63,636 nucleotides of DNA from Streptococcus sp. LQJ-218 (GTDB lineage Bacteria > Bacillota > Bacilli > Lactobacillales > Streptococcaceae), in the NCBI RefSeq assembly GCF_003428885.1, contig NZ_QQRU01000008.1, positions 66,172-129,807 of the forward strand, written 5' to 3'. The notes below the pieces were generated by a model. It worked only from the letters and a program-made list of their open reading frames with translations, was not told where the DNA came from and searched no databases. Below, one piece after another: positions 16,997 through 27,534 of the stretch (position 1 is the first letter of the stretch; each line of letters opens with the position of its first letter). Position numbers and translations under genes: made by a program.

Positions 16997-17111
16997 TATA
17001 CTCAATGAAAATCAAAGAGCAAACTAGGAAATAAGCTGCAGGTTGCTCAAAGTACAGCTTTGAGGTTGGAGATGAAGTTGAAGTGGTTTGAAGAGATTTT
17101 CGAAGAATATT
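16997..17111 (-). repeat. Short BOX element, reverse orientation
   Basis: The element starts TATACTCAATGAAAATC and ends TTTCGAAGAATATT, so boxC comes first on this strand. boxB is only a remnant (CAAAGTACAGCTTTG). With the terminator it fills the gap of about 270 bases before aspS. Confidence 0.88.
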
Positions 17112-17231
17112 AGCGCTAATTTTTAGGGACTTTACCTGATTTTTTAAGACTGGCAAACTTTTCTGATGATTTTCATGAAGAGCCTGCGCTTTTATGGTAA
17201 AATAGTAACAGAATAAAAGAGGAGAGAAACA

Positions 17232-18995
17232 ATGAAACGTAGTATGTATGCTGGTCGTGTTCGTGAGGAACACATCGGACAAGAAATGACTTTGAAAGGA
17301 TGGGTTGGCCGTCGTCGTGACCTTGGTGGTTTGATCTTTATCGACCTTCGTGACCGTGAAGGAATCATGCAGTTGGTTATCAACCCTGAAAAAGTCTCTG
17401 CAGAGGTTATGGCAACAGCTGAAAGCCTTCGTAGCGAATTTGTTATCGAGGTGACTGGACAGGTCGCTGCGCGTGAGCAAGCCAATGATAAGTTGCCAAC
17501 TGGTGCAGTTGAGTTAAACGTGACGGCTCTGACAGTGCTGAATACAGCTAAGACAACCCCATTTGAGATTAAGGATGGCATTGAGGCCAATGACGATACA
17601 CGTTTGCGTTACCGTTACCTTGACCTTCGTCGTCCAGAAATGTTGGAAAATCTGAAACTTCGTGCCAAGGTGACCCACTCTATCCGCAACTACTTGGATG
17701 AGTTGGAGTTTATCGACGTGGAGACACCATTTCTTTCTAAGTCAACGCCAGAAGGGGCGCGTGACTATTTGGTACCGTCTCGTGTTAATAAAGGGCATTT
17801 TTACGCTCTTCCTCAAAGTCCACAAATTACGAAACAGCTCTTGATGAATGCTGGTTTTGACCGTTACTACCAAATCGTTAAATGTTTCCGTGATGAGGAC
17901 TTGCGTGGAGACCGTCAGCCTGAGTTTACTCAGGTCGACTTGGAAACGTCTTTCCTTACTGAGCAAGAAATCCAAGATATCACAGAAGGCTTGATTGCGC
18001 GCGTGATGAAGGAAACAAAAGGCATCGAAGTGACGCTACCATTCCCTCGTATGAAATACGATGACGCGATGGCTCTTTATGGTTCTGACAAGCCAGATAC
18101 TCGTTTTGACATGTTACTTCAGGACCTGACAGAAGTGGTCAAAGGTGTAGACTTTAAAGTCTTTTCAGAAGCGCCTGCAGTTAAAGCTATTGTCGTTAAA
18201 GGAGCTGCGGACAACTATTCACGTAAAGACATCGACAAGATGACCGAAGTAGCCAAACAGTATGGTGCCAAAGGCCTTGCTTGGGTCAAGGTGGTTGATG
18301 GAGAATTAAACGGACCAGTTGCCAAGTTCTTGACTAGCATCCAAGCAGAATTGACAGCAGCACTTACGCTTGAAGATAAGGACTTGGTTCTCTTTGTGGC
18401 GGATACGCTTGAAGTGGCCAATGCAACACTTGGTGCCCTTCGTGGACGTATTGCCAAAGAGCTTGGCTTGATTGATAACGATAAATTCAACTTCCTTTGG
18501 GTGGTTGACTGGCCAATGTTTGAATGGTCTGAAGAAGAAGATCGCTACATGAGTGCCCACCATCCATTTACCCTTCCACAGGAAGAGACTGCTCACGAAT
18601 TAGAAGGCGATTTGGCTAAGGTTCGTGCCATTGCTTACGATATTGTCTTGAACGGTTATGAGCTTGGTGGTGGTAGCCTTCGTATCAACCAAAAAGACCT
18701 TCAAGAACGTATGTTCAAGGCTCTTGGTTTCTCAGCTGAAGAAGCCAATGACCAGTTTGGCTTCCTTCTTGAAGCCATGGACTATGGTTTCCCACCACAT
18801 GGTGGTTTGGCTATCGGGCTTGACCGATTTGTCATGCTTTTAGCAGGAGAAGAAAATATCCGTGAAGTCATTGCCTTTCCTAAGAATAACAAGGCAACTG
18901 ATCCAATGACACAAGCTCCTTCAACAGTAGCTCTCAAACAACTAGAGGAACTCAGCTTACAAGTAGAAGAAGATGAAACAAGCAAAACGAATTAA
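17232..18995 (+). CDS. aspS: Aspartyl-tRNA synthetase
   Basis: This 587-residue class II synthetase is of the bacterial type. The N-terminal OB-fold anticodon domain ([20 protein letters not shown]) leads to motif 2 ([20 protein letters not shown]), a bacterial GAD insertion domain in the middle, and motif 3 ([15 protein letters not shown]). Length is normal. GAGGAG precedes the ATG. The 3' end overlaps the next gene by 23 bases. I cannot tell from sequence whether it also charges tRNA-Asn. Confidence 0.97.
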   Translation: MKRSMYAGRVREEHIGQEMTLKGWVGRRRDLGGLIFIDLRDREGIMQLVINPEKVSAEVMATAESLRSEFVIEVTGQVAAREQANDKLPTGAVELNVTALTVLNTAKTTPFEIKDGIEANDDTRLRYRYLDLRRPEMLENLKLRAKVTHSIRNYLDELEFIDVETPFLSKSTPEGARDYLVPSRVNKGHFYALPQSPQITKQLLMNAGFDRYYQIVKCFRDEDLRGDRQPEFTQVDLETSFLTEQEIQDITEGLIARVMKETKGIEVTLPFPRMKYDDAMALYGSDKPDTRFDMLLQDLTEVVKGVDFKVFSEAPAVKAIVVKGAADNYSRKDIDKMTEVAKQYGAKGLAWVKVVDGELNGPVAKFLTSIQAELTAALTLEDKDLVLFVADTLEVANATLGALRGRIAKELGLIDNDKFNFLWVVDWPMFEWSEEEDRYMSAHHPFTLPQEETAHELEGDLAKVRAIAYDIVLNGYELGGGSLRINQKDLQERMFKALGFSAEEANDQFGFLLEAMDYGFPPHGGLAIGLDRFVMLLAGEENIREVIAFPKNNKATDPMTQAPSTVALKQLEELSLQVEEDETSKTN

Positions 18996-19914
18996 GCGGT
19001 GGCGCTATTATCTGCGCCGCTTTGCTCATCAGATAAAAATTTTACGTGTCTTACAAAGCATCTCTCGCGAAAAATATGATGAGAAGATTTTGGCCTCTCT
19101 GGTCTATGGTTTTTTATCAGCAGTAGCGGTCAATTTCTTTTTCCAACCAGGGCATGTGTATTCGAGTGGTGCGACAGGTCTGGCACAGATTATCTCTGCC
19201 TTGAGTAATCACTGGTTTGGTTTTCACCTTCCGATTTCGCTGACCTTCTACGCCATTAATTTTCCTTTGATGGTCTTGGCTTGGTATCAGATTGGCCATA
19301 AGTTCACTGTCTTTACCTTTATCACGGTGTCCATGAGTTCCTTCTTTATCCAGTTTATTCCTGTGGTGACCTTGACGGAGGATCCCATCATCAATGCTCT
19401 TTGTGGGGGTGTTGTCATGGGCTTGGGAATTGGTTTTGCTCTTCGCAACAATATCTCCAGTGGTGGGACGGATATCGTCAGTCTGACCATTCGCAAGAAA
19501 ACAGGGAGGAATGTTGGTAGTATTTCTTTCTTGGTAAATGGGACTATCATGCTGATAGCAGGTTTGACCTTTGGTTGGAAATATGCTCTCTATTCTGTGA
19601 TTACCATCTTTGTTTCTAGCCGTGTGACAGATGCGGTCTTTACCAAGCAAAAACGCATGCAGGCTATGATTGTGACCAATCATCCAGACAAGGTAATTGA
19701 AAAAATTCATAAAAAATTGCATCGTGGTGCTACCATGATCCACGATGCAGAAGGAACCTATAATCATGAGAGAAAGGCAGTCTTGATTACCGTTATCACA
19801 CGAGCAGAGTTTAATGAATTTAAACAGATTATGAAACAGGTGGATCCAGGTGCCTTTGTCTCTGTATCTGAGAATGTTCATATTCTGGGACGATTCGTTG
19901 AAACAGAAAATTAG
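18973..19914 (+). CDS. YitT-family membrane protein (DUF161/DUF2179)
   Basis: This 313-residue protein has about five or six hydrophobic segments in residues 35-210, including [16 protein letters not shown] and the conserved [17 protein letters not shown] cytoplasmic DUF2179 domain follows ([27 protein letters not shown]). This is the YitT family, of unknown transport function. The start at 18973 lies inside the end of aspS, giving a 23-base overlap and probable coupling; AGAAGATG is a modest ribosome site. A bidirectional terminator separates it from the convergent malR. Confidence 0.85.
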   Translation: MKQAKRIKRWRYYLRRFAHQIKILRVLQSISREKYDEKILASLVYGFLSAVAVNFFFQPGHVYSSGATGLAQIISALSNHWFGFHLPISLTFYAINFPLMVLAWYQIGHKFTVFTFITVSMSSFFIQFIPVVTLTEDPIINALCGGVVMGLGIGFALRNNISSGGTDIVSLTIRKKTGRNVGSISFLVNGTIMLIAGLTFGWKYALYSVITIFVSSRVTDAVFTKQKRMQAMIVTNHPDKVIEKIHKKLHRGATMIHDAEGTYNHERKAVLITVITRAEFNEFKQIMKQVDPGAFVSVSENVHILGRFVETEN

Positions 19915-19920
19915 TGATCA

Positions 19921-19950
19921 AAAAAACCAGCGCGAGCTGGTTTTTATTTT
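19921..19950. terminator. Bidirectional terminator between the yitT-like gene and malR
   Basis: AAAACCAGC and GCTGGTTTTT arms with a short CGCGA loop have A- and T-runs on the two sides. The malR stop codon lies inside the right flank. Confidence 0.8.
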
Positions 19951-20930
19951 TCGATAATTTTGTGGGCGATTAACTGACGATAACAAATTTGTTTATTGCT
20001 TTTAGCATCGTTGATAATCTGGAGAATGGTTTCAAGGGAAACACGACCAAGTTCCAGACTATTGATATCAACATAAGCCGCCAAGTTGAGCTTGGGCTTG
20101 ACCGAGTCGAAGCTGAGAACAGGGACATCCAGTTGGTGTTTAGCAATATAGTCACAGACCCCCTCAGCCAGGAGACTATCAGTTGTAATGATAGCATCAA
20201 TCTGTGGATCATGCTGAAAGAGGAGTTTACTAAATTGATACCCTTTTTCTTCTAAGAACTCCGTTGCAAAATAGGTCAAATTTCCGTCAATAGGCAGTTG
20301 GTGTTGTTTGAGGGCTGACTCATAGCCTGTTAAACGGTCTTGCGTCACGAAGAGTCGCTTCGTCCCTCCAATGAAGGCAATTCGTTTGCAGCCTTTTTTG
20401 ATGAAATATTCGGTTGCATCAAAACCAGCTTGGACATTGTCGTTATCGACAAGAGGGATAAAAGGTGAGATGGATTTCCCTAGGATGAGGAAGGGGAACT
20501 GCTCATCAGCGACCAGCTTGACCAAGGGATCTTCCTCTTCGGCATAAAGGAAAATCAAACCATCCACGCGTTTACCGTAAACCATCTGTGAAATCGCTTT
20601 AAGGCGTTCTTTTTCATCTTTACCAGTGGCAATCTGAATGGCGTAGTGGTTTTCAGAGGCGACTTGAGCGATACCACGGAGGACAGATGGGAAGAAAGGA
20701 TTTTGATAGAAGGCGTCTGAATCGTCAGGAAGCACCAAGCCGATAACTTGGGTATAACTGCTAACCAAGCTACGAGCGTTGAGGTTGGGGTGGTAATTGA
20801 GCTCCTTCATAGCCTTGCGAACGCGTTTTTTTGTTTCGTCGCTAATGGTTGATTTATTTTGAATAACACGGGTTACGGTTGAAGGTGAAACACCAGCAGC
20901 CTTGGCCACATCTTTAATCGTAACGGGCAT
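19944..20930 (-). CDS. malR: LacI-family maltose operon repressor
   Basis: This 328-residue regulator has a LacI-type helix-turn-helix (VTIKDVAKAAGVSPSTVTRVIQNKSTIS) at residues 3-30, a hinge, and a periplasmic-binding-protein-like effector domain. It closes the minus-strand unit malX-malC-malD-malA-malR. By analogy with pneumococcal MalR it represses both divergent maltodextrin promoters. The two CGCAAACGTTT-type sites at 25561-25574 and 25932-25945 are its likely operators. It starts 9 bases after malA, so it is co-transcribed with it. Confidence 0.92.
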   Translation of the reverse strand: MPVTIKDVAKAAGVSPSTVTRVIQNKSTISDETKKRVRKAMKELNYHPNLNARSLVSSYTQVIGLVLPDDSDAFYQNPFFPSVLRGIAQVASENHYAIQIATGKDEKERLKAISQMVYGKRVDGLIFLYAEEEDPLVKLVADEQFPFLILGKSISPFIPLVDNDNVQAGFDATEYFIKKGCKRIAFIGGTKRLFVTQDRLTGYESALKQHQLPIDGNLTYFATEFLEEKGYQFSKLLFQHDPQIDAIITTDSLLAEGVCDYIAKHQLDVPVLSFDSVKPKLNLAAYVDINSLELGRVSLETILQIINDAKSNKQICYRQLIAHKIIEK

Positions 20931-20939
20931 AAAAATCTC

Positions 20940-21740
20940 CTATTTATGGTAATCTGGATCACGGAAATGTGTTTTATAAAAAATAGTGACCAGATATAGA
21001 ACAAAAAGAATGTTTTGTACAGTGATGAGGGTTGTCATATTTTGACCAAATAATCCCAAAATAAGCGTAATCAGAGTTGGTAATCCTAAACAGTTCAAGA
21101 TAAAATGGTAGCACTCTTTAAAGGTTCTAAATGAAAAGAGGCGTGATTTCTTAGTGATATAAAGGAGAAGACTAGCTCCTAGAGAGACAATGAAGAAATT
21201 TAAACCAAAGAGGACACTGGCACCGAGAACTAAGAAGAGACTGATATAGACACGATTCTGCTGGTACCAGTCTTTAGAAATTGCTTGGGTCAAGCTGTCT
21301 TTACTTTTGAAACTCTCAGTCTCAATCGCTCGGTAAGAGATGCGGGTCAGTTCCTTCCCTTCCTTGCTGATGACTAGTTCTTTTGTATCGAAATGCAGTT
21401 GCAAGTCCTTAGGTAATTCCTTGCTTTGACTTGGACCAATCACAACAGAAGGCGCTTGACTAGCTGTTCCTGTATAAGTTAATGTGCCATCAACAATTGC
21501 AGCGTGTTTAGAGAGGTCTTGGATAACCTCATCTGTTAATGGTTCATAGACGTTATCGATAAAGGTTTCTAGCGGATAAGTCTCCTGAGAGCTGTTTTGG
21601 ATGGCAATGGGCACCATAGACAAGCTGATAAGGAAGATGCTGGTAAAGAGCAACTGAAACCAGTTGAGTCCGAAACGTTTGGACAGGGGCTTACGAAATC
21701 CCCAAATACTTGAAAAATAGGAAAATGGATATGGAAGCAT
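20940..21740 (-). CDS. malA: Maltodextrin operon membrane protein MalA (DUF1189)
   Basis: This 266-residue integral membrane protein has one N-terminal helix ([18 protein letters not shown]), a large external domain of about 120 residues, then three or four C-terminal helices. The DUF1189 family and its place between malD and malR match MalA of streptococcal maltose loci, whose exact role is unclear. A BOX element now separates it from malD, which may affect read-through. Confidence 0.82.
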   Translation of the reverse strand: MLPYPFSYFSSIWGFRKPLSKRFGLNWFQLLFTSIFLISLSMVPIAIQNSSQETYPLETFIDNVYEPLTDEVIQDLSKHAAIVDGTLTYTGTASQAPSVVIGPSQSKELPKDLQLHFDTKELVISKEGKELTRISYRAIETESFKSKDSLTQAISKDWYQQNRVYISLFLVLGASVLFGLNFFIVSLGASLLLYITKKSRLFSFRTFKECYHFILNCLGLPTLITLILGLFGQNMTTLITVQNILFVLYLVTIFYKTHFRDPDYHK

Positions 21741-21822
21741 TTGTATCTTTCTAAAAGGTGTTTTCTATATGAGTATTATTATATAGAGAAATGTGCTTTA
21801 TTTCAAGTCTAGGAGACAAATT

Positions 21823-21856
21823 GCTTGCTACAAGGATACTATTTACAGTAGCAAGC
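21823..21856. terminator. Inverted repeat between malD and malA
   Basis: GCTTGCTAC and GTAGCAAGC form a 9-bp stem with a 16-base loop. No clear T-tract follows in the operon's direction, so it may be an mRNA stability hairpin rather than a true terminator. Confidence 0.4.
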
Positions 21857-21860
21857 GCTA

Positions 21861-21973
21861 ATACTCAATGAAAGTCAAAGAGCAAACTAGGAAGCTAGCC
21901 GCAGGTTGCTCAAAGCACAGCTTTGAGGTTGCAGATAAAGCTGACGTGGTTTGAAGAGATTTTCGAAGAGTAT
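21861..21973 (-). repeat. Short BOX element within the mal operon
   Basis: A 113-bp boxC-boxA element (ATACTCAATGAAAGTC to TTTCGAAGAGTAT) has a residual boxB (CAAAGCACAGCTTTG). It is inserted between malD and malA, inside the predicted operon. Confidence 0.88.
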
Positions 21974-22000
21974 AAAATGAAAAAGGGTGGCGGGGATATA

Positions 22001-22843
22001 TTATCCCTTGTCGCCACCACTTGTAAGTCCTGAAACAAAGTTCTTTTGTAGGAAGAAGAAGAGAATACAGATTGGAAGGGCGATGAGGATAGCACCTGCT
22101 GAGAAGTAGGCAATCTTCATGTTTTTCACATTGCTAACGAAGGTTTGGAGACCGACGGCAACCGTAAAGTATTCTTTCTCACGAAGTAAGAAACTAGAGA
22201 GGATGTAGTCCCCGAAAGGTCCCATGAAGGCCCAGAGAGCTTGTACAGCTACCATTGGGCGAACCAGTGGAAGAACAATTTGCCAGAAGCGGCGGAAGTG
22301 TCCTGCACCGTCTAGTTTTGCAGATTCGTCTAGAGACATTGGCACTGTATCGAAGTAGCCTTTCATGAGCCAAGCATTCATCGGGATACCTCCACCAACA
22401 TAAAGGAAGATGAGGAACCAGCTGTGGTTAAGGGCGTTCAACATAAGCGCCATAACGAAGAAGGCTGTCAAAGCGGCCATGGTTGGCACCATTTGGATAA
22501 TCAAGAAGAAAACCAAACTTTGTTTACGAGCCAAGAAGTTGTAACGGCTGTAGGCATAACCAGCAAGTACGATGATACTTGTTTGAACCGCCATAGTAAT
22601 CAAGGCGATAATCAAGGTATTGAGATACCAAGTACCGTATAGGGTTTCAGTAAAGAGACCTTTAAAGTTATCAAAATTGAAGTTGATGTTAGTATCGAGT
22701 TTAAAGGCTGCGACGTTACCTGCTTTAAAGGCTGACATGATGGTAATCAACAGTGGATAGATAATCACGATTGAGAGACCAATCAAGTAGAGGTAAGTAA
22801 GGGTTTGAGTCAGTCTACGTTTGAGTTTGATTGAGTTATTCAT
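22001..22843 (-). CDS. malD: Maltodextrin ABC transporter permease MalD (MalG-like)
   Basis: This 280-residue inner-membrane permease has six predicted helices and the ABC permease EAA loop ([28 protein letters not shown]). It works with MalC and the lipoprotein MalX to import maltodextrins. The ATPase is not in the locus; streptococci use a shared one (MsmK), known from the family. I start at ATG 22843 ([10 protein letters not shown]), which follows malC by one base. The upstream extension lacks a ribosome site. Confidence 0.93.
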   Translation of the reverse strand: MNNSIKLKRRLTQTLTYLYLIGLSIVIIYPLLITIMSAFKAGNVAAFKLDTNINFNFDNFKGLFTETLYGTWYLNTLIIALITMAVQTSIIVLAGYAYSRYNFLARKQSLVFFLIIQMVPTMAALTAFFVMALMLNALNHSWFLIFLYVGGGIPMNAWLMKGYFDTVPMSLDESAKLDGAGHFRRFWQIVLPLVRPMVAVQALWAFMGPFGDYILSSFLLREKEYFTVAVGLQTFVSNVKNMKIAYFSAGAILIALPICILFFFLQKNFVSGLTSGGDKG

Positions 22844-22844
22844 C

Positions 22845-24137
22845 TTAGACGTCCTCCATATCAAATGCGTGTAGTTTCTTGAATGCGATCATAGAGATTG
22901 AGATGACAATGATAGAGATAATCAAGGTAACAGCTGCCGCCATTGAGTATTGAGGAGATGTACCTGTTGTCAAACGGTAGATCCATGAGATCAAAATATC
23001 AGTTGAACCAGCTCCCCCTCCGACACTACCAGGTCCTCCACCATTGAAGAGGTACATGATAGAGAAGTTGTTAAAGTTGAAGGTGTATTGGCTGATCAAA
23101 GTAGGTGCCGCAACTGCCAAGATCATTGGGAAAGTGATGTTGCGGAATTTTTGCCAAGCATTGGCACCGTCAATATAAGCTGCTTCGTAAAGGTCGTTAG
23201 GAATAGATTGCAAGATACCCAAAGTTAGAACGTAAATGTATGGGAATCCAAGCCAACCTTGCATCATAATCAAGGCAATCTTAGTCCAAGTTGGGTCTGT
23301 TTTCCAAGGAATAAGAGCCCCATCAAGGAAAGGAAGGAATTTAGCCAAGATTGGCAAGACTTGAGTGTTGATAGCTCCGACACTATCGTTAAACATGTTT
23401 GAGAATGTCAAGATAGTGATGAAGGCTGGAACAGCCCAAGGAAGAAGGAAAATAACACCGAAGATACGTTTTCCTTTGATAAATGGTTGGTTAGCAATGA
23501 TAGCTGTGAAGATACCGATGACGATTTGTAAAGTAGAAGCTGCCAAAGCCCAGATGATCGTCCAAGAAAGAACAGACCCAAAGGCTGAACGGAAGGTACT
23601 CAAGCTCCAGATATTCGTAAAGTTGGTCAAACCAACCCAGTCCAACAATTTGTTTGGTGGCAAGTGTTGGAAGTCGTAGTTGGTAAAGGCGATCATCAAG
23701 GTTACGATAACGGGGAAGATGATCGCAAAAGTCATGGCAACATAAGACGGAATGATCAAGAGGTAAGGGAAGCCATTTTCATAGATTCCTTTGATCATAT
23801 CTTTTAGCGTAAGTGGTACTGGAATTCCATTGTTAATACGTTTTGCGATTGTATGTGCATCTTTGATATTTGCGAAATAAAAGAGTACATAAACGACTAC
23901 AAAGATTAAATGGAAGGCACCACGAATCAGCATAAAGAGGGAATTATCACGACCTGGTTTGTCACCAAGAGTGATGAGATTGCTCAATTCAGGGGCTGCA
24001 AGTGCTAGGAAATAAAGGACAAATACGATGGTTACACCAAGAAAGATAAAACCTTTGGCTTTTTGTTTATTGTAAATCTGTCCTAACCCAGGAATGATAG
24101 ACAGCAGGGCTGCTTTACTAGGTTGTTGCTTTTCCAT
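22845..24137 (-). CDS. malC: Maltodextrin ABC transporter permease MalC (MalF-like)
   Basis: This 430-residue permease has an N-terminal extension with helices ([21 protein letters not shown]). Six core helices follow, with the EAA loop [24 protein letters not shown] near residue 320. ATG 24137 (MEKQQPSK) is preferred because AAAGGAG lies just before it; an in-frame ATG five codons earlier has that site inside it. It follows malX by about 110 bases holding a strong hairpin, which is the usual way to make more binding protein than permease. Confidence 0.93.
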   Translation of the reverse strand: MEKQQPSKAALLSIIPGLGQIYNKQKAKGFIFLGVTIVFVLYFLALAAPELSNLITLGDKPGRDNSLFMLIRGAFHLIFVVVYVLFYFANIKDAHTIAKRINNGIPVPLTLKDMIKGIYENGFPYLLIIPSYVAMTFAIIFPVIVTLMIAFTNYDFQHLPPNKLLDWVGLTNFTNIWSLSTFRSAFGSVLSWTIIWALAASTLQIVIGIFTAIIANQPFIKGKRIFGVIFLLPWAVPAFITILTFSNMFNDSVGAINTQVLPILAKFLPFLDGALIPWKTDPTWTKIALIMMQGWLGFPYIYVLTLGILQSIPNDLYEAAYIDGANAWQKFRNITFPMILAVAAPTLISQYTFNFNNFSIMYLFNGGGPGSVGGGAGSTDILISWIYRLTTGTSPQYSMAAAVTLIISIIVISISMIAFKKLHAFDMEDV

Positions 24138-24206
24138 AATAACTCCTTTCATAGGATACTAATTTCTAGTCAAAGACTAAATTATATATGTTTTTATCGA
24201 TAAATT

Positions 24207-24235
24207 CAAAGGGGGATTGAATTCCACCCCCCTTG
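24207..24235 (-). promoter_or_regulatory. Hairpin between malX and malC
   Basis: CAAGGGGGG and CCCCCTTTG on the minus strand form a GC-rich stem with a short loop and no real T-tract. It is likely to protect the malX message or partly terminate transcription. Confidence 0.6.
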
Positions 24236-24245
24236 AACAAATTTT

Positions 24246-25517
24246 TTATTCACCAAATTTTTGTTTGATTGTTTCTTTGATCAATGTTACAGCATCGTTA
24301 GCAGCTGTTTTAGCATCTTTTTGACCACTTACAGCATCAAAGAGCATATTTTTCGATGGATCCCAAACTGCAGACATTTGAGAGATGTTTGGTAGTGGTT
24401 GAGTGTTCTTGAACTGTTTGATAACAGCTGTTGTCAACTCATCGTTTTTACCTTCAGCGTATGAACGAGCCTCAGTATTTGCTGGGATTTCGTTAGTCTT
24501 ATCATATAATACTTTTTGTTGTTCAGTTGAAACAAGGAAGTCTACAAATTTTTGAGAAGCTTCAAGGTTCTTAACGGCTTGAGGAATGACCCAGGCTTTA
24601 CCACCACCGAAGGCAGTATATTCTTTTCCGTTTGGAAGAGTTGGAATAGTCGCAACTCCGTAGTTTACTTTAGCATCTTTAAAGGCTTGAGCTTTCCAAG
24701 GTCCGTCGATGATAGCAGCTGTTTTACCTTCTTGGAAATGAGTTTGGATTAAGTTTGGAGCTCCTTCAGTATCTTGCATACCTTTAGGCCATTTTTCGTA
24801 CCAAGATTTAGCATAGTTGATACCTGCGATAGAACCTTCGTTTGCAAGTCCGATGTCTTTAGGATCTTTACCGTTTTGGCCGAATACGTAAGCACCGTTA
24901 CCAGCAAGAAGTCCGTATGCATAGTAGAAGTTTGTCCAGTCAGCTAGGAAGGCAGTCGTTTTGCCATCTTCACCAGCAAAGGCATATTTGCTATCTTTAG
25001 CAAGGTTTTCTAAGTCAGCAAAAGTTTTTGGAGCTTCTTTTATCAAGTCTTTGTTGTAGTACATAACGAGTGACTCGATAACGGCAGGAGCACCGTAAAC
25101 TTTACCATTAGCAGACGTTACAAGAGATTTAGTTGTGTCGTCTGTTTTAGCACCATCGCTCAATTTCACTTCTGAAAGTTGTCCGTCAGAACCAAGGCTA
25201 CCTACACGGTCGTATGGTGCCATCATGATATCAGGGACATTACCAGATTGGTTGTCAAGGGAAAGTTTATCAAGACCTCCTAGGGCGTCACCAGTTTTAA
25301 CAGTAACTTTTACTCCAGAATCTTTTTCATAAGCTTTAGCAACCTCTTCAATATAGCTCTTGTAACCCTCGTCTACATATACAGTGAGTTCTTTCGCTTC
25401 AGATGAACCAGAATCAGCCGCTTTATCAGCAGTTTTGCTTCCGCAAGCTACTAAAAGCAAGCTAGCTAGAGTAACAGTTCCGAGCACAGCAGCGCTCTTC
25501 ATGAATTTAGATGACAT
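24246..25517 (-). CDS. malX: Maltose/maltodextrin-binding lipoprotein MalX
   Basis: This 423-residue extracytoplasmic solute-binding lipoprotein has a signal peptide with lipobox LLLVAC (Cys about residue 25) and a GSK linker, followed by a type 1 extracellular solute-binding domain. It captures maltodextrins for MalC and MalD. It is the first gene of the minus-strand operon, with AGGAGG before the ATG. Its promoter overlaps a catabolite site, and a MalR-type operator lies between promoter and gene. In pneumococcus this protein is abundant and serves glycogen and maltodextrin use. Confidence 0.95.
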   Translation of the reverse strand: MSSKFMKSAAVLGTVTLASLLLVACGSKTADKAADSGSSEAKELTVYVDEGYKSYIEEVAKAYEKDSGVKVTVKTGDALGGLDKLSLDNQSGNVPDIMMAPYDRVGSLGSDGQLSEVKLSDGAKTDDTTKSLVTSANGKVYGAPAVIESLVMYYNKDLIKEAPKTFADLENLAKDSKYAFAGEDGKTTAFLADWTNFYYAYGLLAGNGAYVFGQNGKDPKDIGLANEGSIAGINYAKSWYEKWPKGMQDTEGAPNLIQTHFQEGKTAAIIDGPWKAQAFKDAKVNYGVATIPTLPNGKEYTAFGGGKAWVIPQAVKNLEASQKFVDFLVSTEQQKVLYDKTNEIPANTEARSYAEGKNDELTTAVIKQFKNTQPLPNISQMSAVWDPSKNMLFDAVSGQKDAKTAANDAVTLIKETIKQKFGE

Positions 25518-25560
25518 AGTGTATTCCTCCTAAAGAATAACAAATTTTATAATGAGGAAA

Positions 25561-25614
25561 CGCAAACGTTTTCCTTTATGGGACTAGTATAGCACAATCG
25601 GAAAGCGGTTGCAA
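25561..25614 (-). promoter_or_regulatory. malX promoter with MalR-type operator and CcpA cre site
   Basis: On the minus strand TTGCAA (25614-25609), a 17-base spacer and TATACT (25591-25586) form the promoter. The -35 box is part of TTGCAACCGCTTTCC, which fits the cre consensus WTGNAANCGNWNNCW at 14 of 15 positions. CGCAAACGTTTTCC at 25561-25574, just downstream of the start site, resembles the malQ-side operator and is a likely MalR site. Confidence 0.8.
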
Positions 25615-25726
25615 GTGTTTTTTGTAAAAATTTTTAAAAAAATTGAAGAAAAAGTAAACGCTTCATCGTCTTATATATAGTAGAAAATCTCAAAAATCGC
25701 TTTTGTTTTAAATTTAAAAAAAGTTG

Positions 25727-25741
25727 AGAAAACGATTGCCT
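25727..25741. promoter_or_regulatory. cre-like site in the malX/malQ intergenic region
   Basis: AGAAAACGATTGCCT matches the reverse cre consensus at 14 of 15 positions. It lies midway in the 474-base divergent region (25518-25991), which is otherwise A/T-rich with no gene visible. Confidence 0.5.
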
Positions 25742-25885
25742 AATTTACAAATGGAAACTAAAGAGATTTGCTTCTTTCTTGCTAATAAGATAAGTGAAAA
25801 CCTTATTCCTATTTTGTTTGTTTCTGAAAAGAATATATATACGTGCAAGAAGAAAAAAATTAAAAAAATAATCAAAAAACTTATT

Positions 25886-25945
25886 TAAAGTCGCTTGCAT
25901 TTATAGAGAAAATAAGCTATACTAGCAATGGCGCAAACGTTTGCG
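25886..25945 (+). promoter_or_regulatory. malQ-glgP promoter with cre-like site and MalR operator
   Basis: TTGCAT (25895-25900), a 17-base spacer and TATACT (25918-25923) form the promoter. A cre-like 15-mer (25886-25900, 13 of 15) overlaps the -35 box. The perfect palindrome CGCAAACGTTTGCG (25932-25945) lies at about +8 to +21, a repressor position that mirrors the malX side. Confidence 0.8.
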
Positions 25946-25991
25946 TTCGTAAAAATGTAATATCTAACTATAAACACATGAGGTGCTTATT

Positions 25992-27509
25992 ATGAAAAAA
26001 CGTCAAAGTGGTGTCTTGATGCACATTTCTTCTCTCCCAGGAGCATACGGAATCGGATCATTTGGTAAAAGTGCTTACGACTTCGTTGATTTCTTGGTTC
26101 GCACAAAACAACGTTACTGGCAAATTCTTCCACTAGGAACAACTAGTTACGGAGACTCTCCTTACCAATCGTTCTCAGCCTTCGCAGGGAACACTCATTT
26201 TATCGATTTAGATATTTTGGTGGAGCAAGGCTTACTCGAAGCTAGTGACCTTGAAGGGGTTGACTTTGGTAGTGATGCGTCTGAAGTTGATTATGCGAAA
26301 ATCTACTATGCACGTCGTCCTCTTTTAGAAAAAGCGGTAAAACGTTTCTTGGAAGTAGGAGATGTTAAAGATTTTGAGAAGTTTGCTCAAGACAACCAAT
26401 CATGGCTTGAACTCTTTGCAGAGTATATGGCTATTAAAGAACATTTTGACAATCTTGCTTGGACTGAATGGCCAGATGCAGATGCTCGTGCTCGTAAAGC
26501 TTCAGCCCTTGAAAGCTACCGTGAGCAATTGGCAGATAAGTTGGTTTACCACCGTGTGACTCAATACTTCTTCTTCCAACAATGGTTGAAATTGAAAGCT
26601 TACGCTAACGACAACCACATCGAAATTGTTGGGGACATGCCAATCTACGTAGCGGAAGATTCAAGCGATATGTGGGCAAATCCACATCTCTTCAAGACAG
26701 ATGTCAACGGTAAGGCGACTTGCATCGCAGGATGTCCACCAGATGAGTTTTCTGCAACTGGTCAGCTTTGGGGTAACCCAATCTATGACTGGGAAGCAAT
26801 GGACAAAGACGGTTACAAATGGTGGATTGAACGCTTGCGTGAAAGCTTCAAAATCTACGACATCGTTCGTATCGACCACTTCCGTGGTTTCGAGTCTTAC
26901 TGGGAAATCCCTGCTGGTTCTGAAACAGCGGCACCTGGTAAATGGGTAAAAGGACCTGACTACAAACTCTTTGCAGCCGTTAAGGAAGAACTTGGTGAGC
27001 TAAACATTATCGCAGAAGACCTTGGTTTCATGACAGACGAAGTTATTGAATTGCGTGAACGTACTGGCTTCCCAGGAATGAAGATTCTTCAATTTGCCTT
27101 CAACCCAGAAGACGAAAGCATCGATAGCCCACACTTGGCACCTGCTAACTCAGTTATGTACACAGGAACACACGATAACAATACGGTCCTTGGTTGGTAC
27201 CGTAACGAGATCGATGATGCGACTCGTGAGTACATGGCTCGTTACACGAACCGCAAAGAATACGAAACAGTGCCACATGCTATGCTTCGTACAGTCTTTT
27301 CATCAGTTAGCTTCATGGCAATTGCCACTATGCAAGATTTGCTAGAATTGGATGAATCGGCTCGTATGAACTTCCCATCTACTCTTGGTGGCAACTGGTC
27401 TTGGCGTATGACTGAAGACCAATTGACACCCGCTGTCGAAGAAACTTTGCTTGACTTGACAACAATCTATCGCCGAATCAATGAAAATTTGGTAGAATTA
27501 AACAAATAA
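25992..27509 (+). CDS. malQ: 4-alpha-glucanotransferase (amylomaltase)
   Basis: This 505-residue GH77 enzyme transfers glucan units between maltodextrins, releasing glucose. GH77 signatures are visible: an N-terminal [20 protein letters not shown], a catalytic-region [17 protein letters not shown] (Asp nucleophile), [10 protein letters not shown], and [14 protein letters not shown] use ATG 25992 (MKKRQSGVL); the upstream TTG extension has no ribosome site. It is followed after 25 bases by the phosphorylase gene, forming a two-gene unit divergent from malX. Confidence 0.95.
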   Translation: MKKRQSGVLMHISSLPGAYGIGSFGKSAYDFVDFLVRTKQRYWQILPLGTTSYGDSPYQSFSAFAGNTHFIDLDILVEQGLLEASDLEGVDFGSDASEVDYAKIYYARRPLLEKAVKRFLEVGDVKDFEKFAQDNQSWLELFAEYMAIKEHFDNLAWTEWPDADARARKASALESYREQLADKLVYHRVTQYFFFQQWLKLKAYANDNHIEIVGDMPIYVAEDSSDMWANPHLFKTDVNGKATCIAGCPPDEFSATGQLWGNPIYDWEAMDKDGYKWWIERLRESFKIYDIVRIDHFRGFESYWEIPAGSETAAPGKWVKGPDYKLFAAVKEELGELNIIAEDLGFMTDEVIELRERTGFPGMKILQFAFNPEDESIDSPHLAPANSVMYTGTHDNNTVLGWYRNEIDDATREYMARYTNRKEYETVPHAMLRTVFSSVSFMAIATMQDLLELDESARMNFPSTLGGNWSWRMTEDQLTPAVEETLLDLTTIYRRINENLVELNK

Positions 27510-27534
27510 GACAATATCAGGAGATACCTTAAAC

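Noticed and set aside
19117..19881. 254-codon antisense frame inside the yitT-like gene
   Set aside because: The sense frame has clear YitT and DUF2179 motifs; the antisense product is His/Lys/Asn-rich with no family features.
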